A DNA stretch of 64,000 nucleotides from Pseudarthrobacter sp. fls2-241-R2A-127. Lineage in GTDB: Bacteria; Actinomycetota; Actinomycetes; Actinomycetales; Micrococcaceae. The position numbers and the translations under genes were made by a program. Of this stretch, positions 17,269-26,192 are shown piece after piece. The notes under the pieces are model-generated. The model was not told where the DNA came from. It made no database searches and saw only the letters and a list, made by a program, of their open reading frames with translations. Within the stretch, counting starts at the first letter, position 1; each line of letters begins with the position of its first letter. The stretch lies in contig NZ_JARVSF010000023.1 of NCBI RefSeq assembly GCF_030209355.1, positions 1 to 64,000 of the forward strand, read 5' to 3'.

Positions 17269-20200
17269 ATGGCGTCGATTTCATTGGGCAAAGTTCTCGG
17301 ACGTGCCCTTGCAACAACCAGCGGCCTCGTACACGTTCACCTCCCAGAGGGAATCGGAAGCGAGGTTGCAGAGGAGATTGTTCGCTCTGCCAATACTGCT
17401 CGGCCGACCACACCCCCGTTTGCCCTTCTAGTCAGGGCAGGGAAAGAGTCTCTCGAGGATGTGAACTGTCCGCGTGTGAACCCCCAGCGCACAATCCAAT
17501 ACCGTCAGGGCGACCATTTGGCGGTCGTTTACGGCCGGCAGCCGGACCTTTCATCATTCGTTCAAGTCTTCCGTGAGGTCTTTGGCCAGAGCTTTCCGGA
17601 ACAGGCTGAAGGCGCAGTGGCTATCCACGAGCTATCAAACCAATTGGTGCATGAACTTGTCGGGGAGTTCGGCCTCGAACGGCTGAATGAGAGCCAAAGA
17701 GCACGCTGCTCCGAGGTTCTTTCTTCGTGCCTATCCACGCTTTCGACTGTACATTCGCGGTCGGCGGACAGCGGACGGAGCTGGAACGCGGCCTGGTTTG
17801 CGCATGTTGATCGCGGAATAAGCAACCTGCTTGTAATACTGGACCACTTAGTGGCGACCGGCTCCTCCTTGGAACTGCTGGAGGCCTTGGCTACGTATGC
17901 CTACGCGTGCTTCGCGTTGCCCAGACCCAGCTCTGCCGCGGCAAGGTCGTTCCTTTCCTCTGTATCGGCGGCAGTAGCGCTGGGGGATTCCCTATCGGAG
18001 TGCTGGAGCGACGAGGAAACCTTTCGGATGAGCGCAGGACAGCTGGCTACCCGTCCAGAGGTCAAAGCGGCCGGGGGCAAGCACCCCCTCGAGGATTTCG
18101 CTATTGACCACCTCGATGAGACAGTCTCCCGCGAAGGCAACGCATGGTTGGGGTTGGCCAACGTCATCGGAGTATCTCCGGAGAACATCGAGCGCTTCTC
18201 GGAACTGACGGAGGCACAGTTTAGGAGTCCAGCCCGTGAGGACATCGACTCCCTGACTATTGATATCGCGTTCGCGGGGGGAGGGTCGCTCGTGCTTGAC
18301 CCTGAACTCCCAGAAAGTCCCTTCCTGATTCCTTTGTCTTCGGATGGATCCGCCGGTGGACGGCAGCTCCAATCCGAGCTTCTGGCGATTCGCATACCGA
18401 CGTTGGAGCGCATCGGTCCAGACGTCACCCGCTCCTCTCAGCTTGCGATTCAAGTCTTGCCTGCAAACATCGCAAATTGGGTGGGGAACGTGGAGATAAC
18501 CGGAGACGGAAGCTTGCTGGCCGTTGGCAGGTTCGTAAAACCTCGCGGAAACGGGCGCAGGGCCGCGCCATTCCGTTTTGTCTCGCTAAGGGTTTCGCTA
18601 ACGGCCAACGACCCGCTTGCGCCTTTGGTGCGGACCGACCTCACTGCCAAGGGGTATGTCTTTTCTGGTATGCAGTCCTTTCTGGCGGCAGCGCCATTCA
18701 AGAAGTCGGGTGCGCTCGGGAAGGTCTCGTACCTCGGACCAATGGATTGGACTCCGTCCTCCAACCCGGATGAGCGCGAACAGGACTTCGCCGACGAACT
18801 TCCAGACGTGCCGGGTGGTTACCAAGTCATGCTTTGGCACCCTGACGCCGCGGAGCGACCGCTGTTGGACGGCGTCGCACTCAAGGTTCATCCTGTACTT
18901 GCGGGGCTGTACCCACTCCGCTTCGCGCCCACAGGCGACAACGAATTCGTGGCCAGCGGAACTACGTTCCGTGTGAGGCCCGTGGCAGCTGGAGGGGGCC
19001 ACCAGTCCGCGCTCCTCGCTGCTGCAGTCAAGCAGCAAGTCGTACCGGACAGGCCCAAACTAGCGACCGAGGGTTCAGTCCGTGGGCAAGCGGAATCGTT
19101 CTATGCCAGCCGGATAGTGGCCGGGGACGAGTCCATCATCGCCGCCCTTGGCCACATCATGATGCCAAGTAATGAGTCGATGCGCGTCGCCGACGCGCGT
19201 CCCCAGGACCGCGGTGCAATTCTCATGCCAGATGCCGCCCGAACAGCTCTGGACAGTGTCAGCTATTTCGAGGTGGAGCAAGACTTTGTACGTGGCGCCG
19301 AAGCGGAGAGGTTCCGAGACGCATTTCGAGCCCTAGACCTGGCCGGCCTCCTCCTGCGAAAAGACGTGCACGGTGAGGGCGTCGATTTTGAATGGCCGTC
19401 CCGGACGTCCTGGCGGTCGCTCTGGGGCTCCGCGGAGTTAGGCGAATACTTGGACGCTTACACGCAACTCGTTGACGCTGCTCGGGCAACGGGAAGGGAC
19501 GAGAACGTCTTCTGGGCGGCTTACCCAATGTCCGTCAGCGTATGGGATGTCAGGGCGGACGAAGGCTGTCAGGCCGTGCTCTTGAGCCCACTCCATCCGC
19601 TAAGGCTGGCATGGCTGGCTGGTGTGGAACATGTACTATTCGAAGCCAAGAACTCGGTGCAGCATGCGGGCTCAATCGAAGGATGGAACCTTCCACTAGT
19701 TGGCCCCGGCGAGTCTAGCTCTGGACGGATGTTGGCTGTTCCCACGGACTCGGGGGAGGACCAGATATTTCTGGGATGGTCTATGATGCTTCCCCCTGGG
19801 CGGTCAAGGCCCAGGAGGCTGTCTCCCCCGGAGCGGATCGGAAATGCCGTCACACCGGGAACGGCAGTGAGTGGCCTGAATGCAACAGCGGTGGATGCTG
19901 CCCTGAGATCTTTCCGCAGGATGCATCCCCACATCACGACACTGACGGTCGACTTGCATGCCCAGGACCGCCAGATCCGCTTGACCGAAATTGACGATTC
20001 CGTCCTCGCCGTCGCGGAAGAATGGGGTAAGGACGATCCCGGACGCCTGATAGGCGGTGTGAGGGTGCTCGACTCCGTTATGCGCGAGGGCCCAGTCCCC
20101 CGGGATGCCGTAACGAGACTAGTCCGAGAGAATCGCGACATGCTCTTGACCTGGTCCAGGTATGTCCCAAGTCCGAACTCAAAGGTCTGGTGCAATATAC

Positions 20201-22848
20201 GGCTACTGCAGGACTCAGGCACTACGGTCCGGGTGGGGGACGGCGGGGAGGCCTACGGTGTGCTGGGAGTTGTGCCCCTTCGACGATTTGAAAGCAACCT
20301 CAACCGGCTGACTGAAAGGCGACTCAGCCAGAGCCAGCCAGCGGTTCCAGGGCATATGGGCTGGGTCCCATTTAGCTGCGCCCTCGAGGCATGTGAGTCC
20401 GACGATTCCGCTTGCGTCGTTGAAGCCGGGATGATGCGCCGTGACGTAGCGGATGTGACAGCGGACTGGACCGTGATGGGAGAATCGTTCCTTAGCCCCG
20501 CGATCATGGCTGAGCTGATGGACGCGCACGGCGAAGGCGCGCGCATGCTGTGGGAATGGCGGCCGCCGGTCTTCGAACGGTCCGCGGACGTTCCTTTCAT
20601 GGAACGACGTCCCTTTGTGTCAATCGCCAAAGTTCCCGACAGCTTCGGGCATCAACTTGAGAGTCTCTTGACAAAGGCCACGGGGCAAGCGGACACGTCT
20701 GCCCTCAAAGCGTCAGTCATGTCGAGACTTGGCAGCCGTGGAGTTGGCCTGTCGTCCCTGCTTTCCATGGGCGGCACGCACGTCGCAGGCGCTCTCGGAT
20801 TCTTCCTCACGTTTGGCCTTTTTGATAAGGCACTTTCCGGAACAACGAACCGATTCGTTCTCCCAATCGACGCTGCTGACTATTTCCTGCGTACTCTCTC
20901 CGGGCAGGCCAACCATGGCCAGCATCAGCGTCGTGCTGACTTGCTTTTCATAGAAATGGATGACGAACAGATCGTTCTTTCTCCGGTAGAGATCAAATGC
21001 TACGGCCTAAAAGGTGATTCAATCGGCTCCACGCTTCCCGGCCCAGCCTCGGCGGCACTAAAGGAACCCCTTGCGCAACTCGAAGCCAGCTACCGCCTGT
21101 TGACAGGCATTGAGCTCAGGGCTGGCGAAGTCTCGGGGGCGGACAGGGTCATCTGGATGAACAGCTTGGCCACCTTGGTAGAGACAGCGGCGCGCCTTAA
21201 CCCCGTTCTTGCCGGTTCGCCGGGTGAGTTCGCTAGTCGCCTATCGGCCTTGGTGGATGGTCGAATGAAGGTTCGTGTGGGCAGGCCGCTCCTCACATAC
21301 CTTCAACATGGCGCGACCACGTCAACAGGTGATGCCTTCTACGCTGGCACGGTCGGCGGCGACGAATTCCAAGTTGGGGCGTTAATTGCCGATACCGCGA
21401 CAGTCTTTGAGGCGTTGGACACAGCTGATGAGAGCAGGATTATCGAGGGCTGGGCCAAGCTGGTCGACTGGTCCGCGGCCGGGCCAGACAGCGGTGAACT
21501 TCCTATCAGGGGCGTTTCGGACGAAGAGCTGATCGCCGAAAATGTTGGCCAGGAAGGATCCGAAAGTCAACAAACGGCCGATCCAGAGTCACGGCAGGGC
21601 ATGCCTAGCGGTCAGGAGCCGTCTTCCGGATCGGGAGTCGGCGCTGCAACGCAGACTGGTTCCGACAATTTGGAATCAGGTCGAGATGTGGGCGGGGAGC
21701 CCGATCCTCGGGTTGGAATAGCTGGGGACGGGGTCCGAATCAAGGTTGGTAGCCTGTTGGGTTCCGTGGGCAACTCGGAGGTGGATTTTTGGCCGAGCAC
21801 CACGAACCTTAATCAGATGAACGTCGGAATCGTTGGCGACCTGGGAACAGGTAAGACCGAACTCGTGAAAGCTTTGATCGCCCAGATCAGGGAGCAAGCT
21901 CGCGAAAAGCAGCCTTCGATGGTGACGTCCATGTTGATCTTCGACTATAAGGGCGACTTCCAAAAGGAAGAGTTTATTAGCCGTGTCGGCGGCGTTGTCT
22001 TGGAACCACACCAGATACCAGTGAACATATTCATGCCTGTGACTGGCGAACATTCAAAGCTGCCATACCAACAGGCGGCAGCCTTCGTCGACGTGCTCCG
22101 GAAGATCTACCGGGGCGTGGGTCCAGTCCAAGCTAGCCTCCTGAATGAGGCCGTCAGGGAGCTCTATGAGCAGAATGACAATAGGCCACCAACGCTCGCG
22201 GAAGTCAGGCTTGCCTATTTGGGGAAGTCGGGCAATCCAGATTCCGTATCATCCATACTCGACAGCTTCGTTCTTAGCCAGATATTTAGTGCCGACAGGG
22301 AAAATCTAAAGCCGTTTGGGGCGTTACTCGAGGGCAAAGTACTCATCGTTGCCCTGGACCGACTGGGTCAGGACCAAAGCGCCAAGAATGCCCTCGTCGC
22401 CCTGTTTCTGAACCTCTATTACGACAACATGTTGAGGACGCCCAAGCCGCCGTTCCAGGGAGACCCACCTAACCAGCTTCGCTACTTGAAGTCATTTCTG
22501 TTGGTCGACGAGGCAGTCAACATCATGCGGTACGATTTTCAGGTCCTCATGGACTTGATGCTTCAAGGTCGCCAGTTCGGGTACGGGGTCATGCTGGCGT
22601 CCCAGTATCTTTCGCATTTCAGGGAGGGCCGCGAGAACTACGGACAGCCGTTACGGACATGGTTCATCCACAAAGTGCCGTCCGTTAGCGGACGTGAACT
22701 TGCCTCCCTGGGTCTGCCGGACCTTTCGCCGGATGTACCCAGAAGAATTCCCGACCTTCGCCAGCACCAAGTCTTGTACAAATCTCTGGGCTATGACGAA
22801 GGTCGCTTCATCAGTGTGGTGCCGTACTACGAGCGATACGGGCTTTGA
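17269..22848 (+). CDS. Very large HerA-type ATPase with internal PD-(D/E)XK-like nuclease motif (DptH-like)
   Basis: 1859 aa from the ATG at 17269, chosen because AGGAG ends four bases before it; the open frame runs 26 codons further up but those overlap the previous gene. The C-terminal ~350 residues are a HerA/FtsK/VirB4-type motor: Walker A GDLGTGKT with Lys1529, Walker B LIFDYKGD with Asp1559, a second acidic pair D1747-E1748 in LLVDEA, and the following ASQYLSHF sensor-like strand. A PD-(D/E)XK-like constellation lies at Asp1224 (RRADLLF), E1241-I-K1243 (VEIKCYG) and a later Q-rich helix (QLEASYRLL). Residues ~1420-1480 are a low-complexity linker. Predicted role: DNA translocation coupled to cleavage. 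The layout resembles DptH/DndH. Confidence 0.8.
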   Translation: MASISLGKVLGRALATTSGLVHVHLPEGIGSEVAEEIVRSANTARPTTPPFALLVRAGKESLEDVNCPRVNPQRTIQYRQGDHLAVVYGRQPDLSSFVQVFREVFGQSFPEQAEGAVAIHELSNQLVHELVGEFGLERLNESQRARCSEVLSSCLSTLSTVHSRSADSGRSWNAAWFAHVDRGISNLLVILDHLVATGSSLELLEALATYAYACFALPRPSSAAARSFLSSVSAAVALGDSLSECWSDEETFRMSAGQLATRPEVKAAGGKHPLEDFAIDHLDETVSREGNAWLGLANVIGVSPENIERFSELTEAQFRSPAREDIDSLTIDIAFAGGGSLVLDPELPESPFLIPLSSDGSAGGRQLQSELLAIRIPTLERIGPDVTRSSQLAIQVLPANIANWVGNVEITGDGSLLAVGRFVKPRGNGRRAAPFRFVSLRVSLTANDPLAPLVRTDLTAKGYVFSGMQSFLAAAPFKKSGALGKVSYLGPMDWTPSSNPDEREQDFADELPDVPGGYQVMLWHPDAAERPLLDGVALKVHPVLAGLYPLRFAPTGDNEFVASGTTFRVRPVAAGGGHQSALLAAAVKQQVVPDRPKLATEGSVRGQAESFYASRIVAGDESIIAALGHIMMPSNESMRVADARPQDRGAILMPDAARTALDSVSYFEVEQDFVRGAEAERFRDAFRALDLAGLLLRKDVHGEGVDFEWPSRTSWRSLWGSAELGEYLDAYTQLVDAARATGRDENVFWAAYPMSVSVWDVRADEGCQAVLLSPLHPLRLAWLAGVEHVLFEAKNSVQHAGSIEGWNLPLVGPGESSSGRMLAVPTDSGEDQIFLGWSMMLPPGRSRPRRLSPPERIGNAVTPGTAVSGLNATAVDAALRSFRRMHPHITTLTVDLHAQDRQIRLTEIDDSVLAVAEEWGKDDPGRLIGGVRVLDSVMREGPVPRDAVTRLVRENRDMLLTWSRYVPSPNSKVWCNIRLLQDSGTTVRVGDGGEAYGVLGVVPLRRFESNLNRLTERRLSQSQPAVPGHMGWVPFSCALEACESDDSACVVEAGMMRRDVADVTADWTVMGESFLSPAIMAELMDAHGEGARMLWEWRPPVFERSADVPFMERRPFVSIAKVPDSFGHQLESLLTKATGQADTSALKASVMSRLGSRGVGLSSLLSMGGTHVAGALGFFLTFGLFDKALSGTTNRFVLPIDAADYFLRTLSGQANHGQHQRRADLLFIEMDDEQIVLSPVEIKCYGLKGDSIGSTLPGPASAALKEPLAQLEASYRLLTGIELRAGEVSGADRVIWMNSLATLVETAARLNPVLAGSPGEFASRLSALVDGRMKVRVGRPLLTYLQHGATTSTGDAFYAGTVGGDEFQVGALIADTATVFEALDTADESRIIEGWAKLVDWSAAGPDSGELPIRGVSDEELIAENVGQEGSESQQTADPESRQGMPSGQEPSSGSGVGAATQTGSDNLESGRDVGGEPDPRVGIAGDGVRIKVGSLLGSVGNSEVDFWPSTTNLNQMNVGIVGDLGTGKTELVKALIAQIREQAREKQPSMVTSMLIFDYKGDFQKEEFISRVGGVVLEPHQIPVNIFMPVTGEHSKLPYQQAAAFVDVLRKIYRGVGPVQASLLNEAVRELYEQNDNRPPTLAEVRLAYLGKSGNPDSVSSILDSFVLSQIFSADRENLKPFGALLEGKVLIVALDRLGQDQSAKNALVALFLNLYYDNMLRTPKPPFQGDPPNQLRYLKSFLLVDEAVNIMRYDFQVLMDLMLQGRQFGYGVMLASQYLSHFREGRENYGQPLRTWFIHKVPSVSGRELASLGLPDLSPDVPRRIPDLRQHQVLYKSLGYDEGRFISVVPYYERYGL

Positions 22849-22896
22849 TGCGCGCGCGTCACTGCGCCGTGCCCAAGGAATGGGGTCGAGCTCTGG

Positions 22897-22902
22897 CACA
22901 AT
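22897..22902 (+). promoter_or_regulatory. Possible -10 element of a leaderless promoter for the methyltransferase gene
   Basis: CACAAT followed by six bases and then the GTG at 22909. The same spacing (hexamer, six bases, start codon) occurs before four other genes here, and no ribosome-binding site precedes the methyltransferase. The hexamer itself is weak (it lacks the leading T). Confidence 0.35.
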
Positions 22903-22908
22903 GTATCA

Positions 22909-24345
22909 GTGATGAAGTTCGTTGACCTGTTCTCGGGTTGTGGTGGTCTCTCGTTGGGCATGGAGCGGTCGGGGGGAGAACTTGTCGCTGCCGTCGAGAA
23001 GTCAGATATGGCGGCTCGAACCTTTTTCCATAACTATGTCGCGGATGCGGCTGACATGCGTGTCTGGCAGCAATACCTGCAGCGCAGCCTCCGACGTCAG
23101 TTCGAGGGCAAAGTGCTGGTAAGTGAGCTGGCCAAGGTGCTCGCTGATGATGACCTCATCGAGAGATTCAAGGAGCAGGATCTTGATGCCGTAGTTGGTG
23201 GCCCTCCGTGCCAGGGGTTCTCGCTTGCCGGCCGCAGGCTTAAGGACGACCTGCGGAACCGGCTTGCCTGGGAGTACCTGGACTTCGTGGAACGCACTGC
23301 CCCAAAAGCGGTTGTGATTGAGAACGTTGTTGGTATGAGCCAAAGCTTCGTAAAGGGCGAGGAATCCTCCTTCTCGCAGCTGCAGGCCGCACTGACCAAC
23401 ATCGGATCTGGATACGTAGTCCAAGCCGTTCGTGTGAACGCTGTCCACTACGGAGCCCCCCAGTTCCGGCCCAGGCTCATGTTGATTGCCCTGCGGAGTG
23501 ACGTCGCGAGAGAACTAGGGGTACTGGCGACGCCCGGAATTTGGAAATCAGATTTTGCGGATCTGGTGGGCGACGTCCCGCGCCTAGCGCCCGTACCCAC
23601 CACCATGTCTGGTCGTGCATTCACTATCCGTGATGCCATCTCCGATTTAGGCGGCTGGGAAGCTGCGGACACTGGTAGGAACGGCGAGTACTTAGCAGGC
23701 CTGAGGCAGGCCGAGGCGGCCCTACGCCCCAAACGTCGCGAAAGTCCCGACGATCCTCCAAACCAGACACCCAGACGCCACACGGACCTTGTCGTTACTA
23801 GGTTTTCTTTCTACCGGATGATGCACAGCCATGGCATCGACGGGCGCCTGCTCAGCCACATGAGCGCTTTGGACCCGGAAGGTCAGAAATCGCTGGCGAA
23901 GCGTGCCTTGGCGAACGTCGAACTTCCCTTGGACCTTCAGTTTTCGACGAGGCCATCAGCGGCGAGGACTATCCGTTCCTTGGACGAGTTGGTGGAACTT
24001 GCTGTTGGCCTTGTGACGAGGAAGCACAGCCAGAAAGTACTTAGTGCCAGCGAACCGAGCAGAACGGTAGTCACACTGCCGGACGACTATGTCCACCCCA
24101 TGCAGTCCCGGATCTTTACAGTTCGAGAGCTTGCCCGTTTCCAAGGCTTTCCAGATTCATTCGAGTTCTTGGGCAGGGAAACCACCGGTGCGCACCGGCG
24201 GAAGTTGGAAGTACCCCAGTACACCCAGGTCGGGAACGCAGTATCACCGTGGCAGTCGTTTGCAGTGGGCACGCTTCTCTGGGGGCTGCTGGCAGAATAC
24301 AGGGGAACTATGGCCTCGGAACAGGTCCCTGCACGCACGGCATAG
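22909..24345 (+). CDS. DNA (cytosine-5-)-methyltransferase
   Basis: About 478 aa with all core C5-methyltransferase motifs in order: motif I FVDLFSGCGGLSLG at the N-terminus, motif IV GGPPCQGFS with the catalytic cysteine near residue 101, motif VI VIENV, motif VIII PQFRPRLMLIAL, a target-recognition region around 280-370, motif IX RTVVTLPDD and motif X VGNAVSPW. It methylates cytosine in a sequence set by the target-recognition region, which I cannot predict. It follows the HerA-like gene on the same strand after a 60-bp gap and precedes vsr. It probably marks self DNA for the upstream operon, as DruM or DrmMII do in Druantia II and DISARM. The start may be the GTG at 22909 or the ATG at 22912. 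Confidence 0.93.
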   Translation: MMKFVDLFSGCGGLSLGMERSGGELVAAVEKSDMAARTFFHNYVADAADMRVWQQYLQRSLRRQFEGKVLVSELAKVLADDDLIERFKEQDLDAVVGGPPCQGFSLAGRRLKDDLRNRLAWEYLDFVERTAPKAVVIENVVGMSQSFVKGEESSFSQLQAALTNIGSGYVVQAVRVNAVHYGAPQFRPRLMLIALRSDVARELGVLATPGIWKSDFADLVGDVPRLAPVPTTMSGRAFTIRDAISDLGGWEAADTGRNGEYLAGLRQAEAALRPKRRESPDDPPNQTPRRHTDLVVTRFSFYRMMHSHGIDGRLLSHMSALDPEGQKSLAKRALANVELPLDLQFSTRPSAARTIRSLDELVELAVGLVTRKHSQKVLSASEPSRTVVTLPDDYVHPMQSRIFTVRELARFQGFPDSFEFLGRETTGAHRRKLEVPQYTQVGNAVSPWQSFAVGTLLWGLLAEYRGTMASEQVPARTA

Positions 24346-24360
24346 CGGCCAGAACGAAAC

Positions 24361-24366
24361 TAAAAT
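24361..24366 (+). promoter_or_regulatory. -10 element TAAAAT of a probable leaderless vsr promoter
   Basis: TAAAAT, one base off the consensus, is followed by exactly six bases and the ATG at 24373. That ATG gives a Vsr with its catalytic Asp at position 51, as in the E. coli enzyme, so promoter and start support each other. No clear -35 is seen. Confidence 0.5.
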
Positions 24367-24372
24367 ATGAGC

Positions 24373-24783
24373 ATGGCTGACTTTATGAGCCCTGAACAGC
24401 GAAGTGCCCACATGGCAAAAATTCGCTCTAAAGACACAAAGCCAGAGATGCTCCTACGGCGAATGTTGCATCGCGAGGGGCTTCGATACCGCCTCCATGA
24501 TCGCGGGTTGCCCGGACGGCCGGACTTAGTATTCCCGGGGCGCAGGAAGGTGATCTTTGTTAACGGGTGCTTTTGGCATGGGCACGATTGTCCGGTGGGA
24601 TCACGCTTACCAAAGAGCAACAGTGAGTTTTGGGCAGACAAACGACAGCGGAATCAGGAACGGGACGCCAGACAGCGCATTCAATTGGTTGACCAGGGCT
24701 GGGGCTACCTAGACGTTTGGGAATGCGAAGTGTTGGCCGATAAAGATCTCCTCAGCCACGTCAGGCTCTTTCTGGAGCATTGA
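24373..24783 (+). CDS. vsr: Very short patch repair (Vsr) mismatch endonuclease
   Basis: 136 aa, the usual size. Family hallmarks: SPEQRSAHMAKIRSKDTKPE near the N-terminus, GRPDLVFPG with the catalytic Asp51, FVNGCFWHGHDC with zinc/catalytic His and Cys residues, and the FW..K...N..RD segment. Vsr nicks 5' of T in T:G mismatches that arise when 5-methylcytosine deaminates, starting short-patch repair. Its place directly after a C5-methyltransferase is the classic pairing and supports real genomic 5mC in the host. The ATG at 24373 is preferred over the one at 24367 because of the TAAAAT-N6-ATG arrangement and the Asp51 numbering. Confidence 0.95.
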   Translation: MADFMSPEQRSAHMAKIRSKDTKPEMLLRRMLHREGLRYRLHDRGLPGRPDLVFPGRRKVIFVNGCFWHGHDCPVGSRLPKSNSEFWADKRQRNQERDARQRIQLVDQGWGYLDVWECEVLADKDLLSHVRLFLEH

Positions 24784-25057
24784 CAAGGGAAGGAGTACAA
24801 CTGCCGTCGTGTCGAGAGTTCGATTGCCACCTACCCCTTGGCCCCAGCAGTTCAAATCGGTGCGTGGCCATTAATTCAGGGTGCTAGTTTCGCCCGGCTT
24901 CGTCCCTAGCGTCGCACGGTCGTGCTCGTCGGCCATCCGGATAAACAGCGGACTATTTGAGAGACTGTTCATCTGGAACGGATCGTCCGCACAGCAGGCG
25001 TACGGAGCCAGAGGTTTGCCATCCGGATCAGAGAAATCCGGCACGCCCCAAATCGGA

Positions 25058-25063
25058 TAGTCT
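25058..25063 (+). promoter_or_regulatory. -10 element TAGTCT of a probable leaderless promoter for the DUF262 gene
   Basis: TAGTCT (TAnnnT) is followed by six bases and the ATG at 25070; no ribosome-binding site is present. The 286 bp upstream back to vsr hold no convincing gene, which fits a separate transcription unit for the DUF262-HEPN pair. Confidence 0.45.
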
Positions 25064-25069
25064 TGCCTT

Positions 25070-26191
25070 ATGAGTATTGAATCTGCGGAATTTAGCAAGG
25101 AATACGACCCGCTGGAAAGAATTCTAACCGAGGATGAGTTGCAGGACCTCGTTGAGAAAGAGGGCGCTCCCGTAGCTGTAACATATACAACTCAAGATTT
25201 CGATGTGGCGGGCCTGGTTTCCCGCCTGCAGCGAGAATCAATGCTCATTCCCCAGTTTGGTGGTACGGACGGTCGCATCACTACGGCAGGATTCCAACGA
25301 GGCTTTGTTTGGACAAAGGCTCAGATGGACCGTTTTATTGAATCGCTACTACTGGGCTATCCTGTTCCGGGGATTTTCTTGATCCGGCAGACCGACAATC
25401 GCATGCTCGTACTTGACGGTCAGCAGCGCCTCGTTACACTACGGCACTTTTATGATGGACTTCATAATGGTAAGGAGTTCACCTTAAATAATGTTGGTGA
25501 CGAATTTGCTGGATTGTCATACAAGACTCTTGATGAAAATCTTAAGTTTAAGCTGGACGATTCATTTTTGCAAGGAACGATTGTTATTGCCGATGGTTCC
25601 GCCGAAGTTGACGATGCGATATACCAGATATTTGAGCGATTAAACTCTGGTGGCACACAGCTTACGCCCCACGAAATCAGGGTAGCGCTCTATGCCGGTC
25701 CGCTTATTGATCATCTGGAAACATTGAATCAGGATGCAGCCTGGCGCGAGCTTTATGGAAAGAAGTCGGTACGAATCCGTGATCAAGAGCTCATAATGCG
25801 CATCTTGGCACTTTATCTTGGCGCGCCTGATTACACGAAACCGCTGAAAGGATTTCTCAACAAATTTGCCGCCGAACACCGATCAGTGACTGCGCCGGTT
25901 GTACAGGCGGGCAAACTATTCGCGGAGGCTTCCGGAGCCCTCGCCCGACATGTTGGACCCGAGGCCCTACGGCGACCCGGAGGAAACACCCCAAACGTCG
26001 CCCAATCCGAGGCCATCTTTGTGGGTACTATGCGCGCGCTTAGCGCAGGCAATATCGCAAAAGACCTCGCACATCGCGTAGCGGGCCTAAAGCTGGACCC
26101 AGAATTCGTCTCCGCAACAACTAGGTTCACCGCGGACAAGGATTCAACACATTCTCGTCTCGAACTAGCCACTAAAGCGCTCTCAGAATAG
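25070..26191 (+). CDS. DUF262 (GmrS-type ParB/Srx-fold) protein
   Basis: A 373-aa protein with the DUF262 signature: GFQRGFVWTKAQMDRFIESLLLG near residues 73-95, then GIFLIRQ, and the invariant DGQQR near 120, which in the family lies in a nucleotide-binding/hydrolysing ParB-Srx fold. It corresponds to the GmrS half of GmrSD type IV restriction enzymes, without the HNH half. In place of an HNH (DUF1524) partner, a HEPN protein follows after one base. The role is probably NTP-dependent sensing or regulation of that HEPN effector. The gene is AT-rich compared with the rest of the window, pointing to horizontal gain. Confidence 0.85.
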   Translation: MSIESAEFSKEYDPLERILTEDELQDLVEKEGAPVAVTYTTQDFDVAGLVSRLQRESMLIPQFGGTDGRITTAGFQRGFVWTKAQMDRFIESLLLGYPVPGIFLIRQTDNRMLVLDGQQRLVTLRHFYDGLHNGKEFTLNNVGDEFAGLSYKTLDENLKFKLDDSFLQGTIVIADGSAEVDDAIYQIFERLNSGGTQLTPHEIRVALYAGPLIDHLETLNQDAAWRELYGKKSVRIRDQELIMRILALYLGAPDYTKPLKGFLNKFAAEHRSVTAPVVQAGKLFAEASGALARHVGPEALRRPGGNTPNVAQSEAIFVGTMRALSAGNIAKDLAHRVAGLKLDPEFVSATTRFTADKDSTHSRLELATKALSE

Positions 26192-26192
26192 A

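Noticed and set aside
13363..22848. Naming the ATPase trio dptF, dptG and dptH
   Set aside because: Order and sizes fit, but I could not verify homology and no dnd or ssp modification genes are present, so I gave no symbols.
24871..25098. Minus-strand 75-codon frame between vsr and the DUF262 gene
   Set aside because: It overlaps the DUF262 start, has no ribosome-binding site and resembles no family I know; probably chance.
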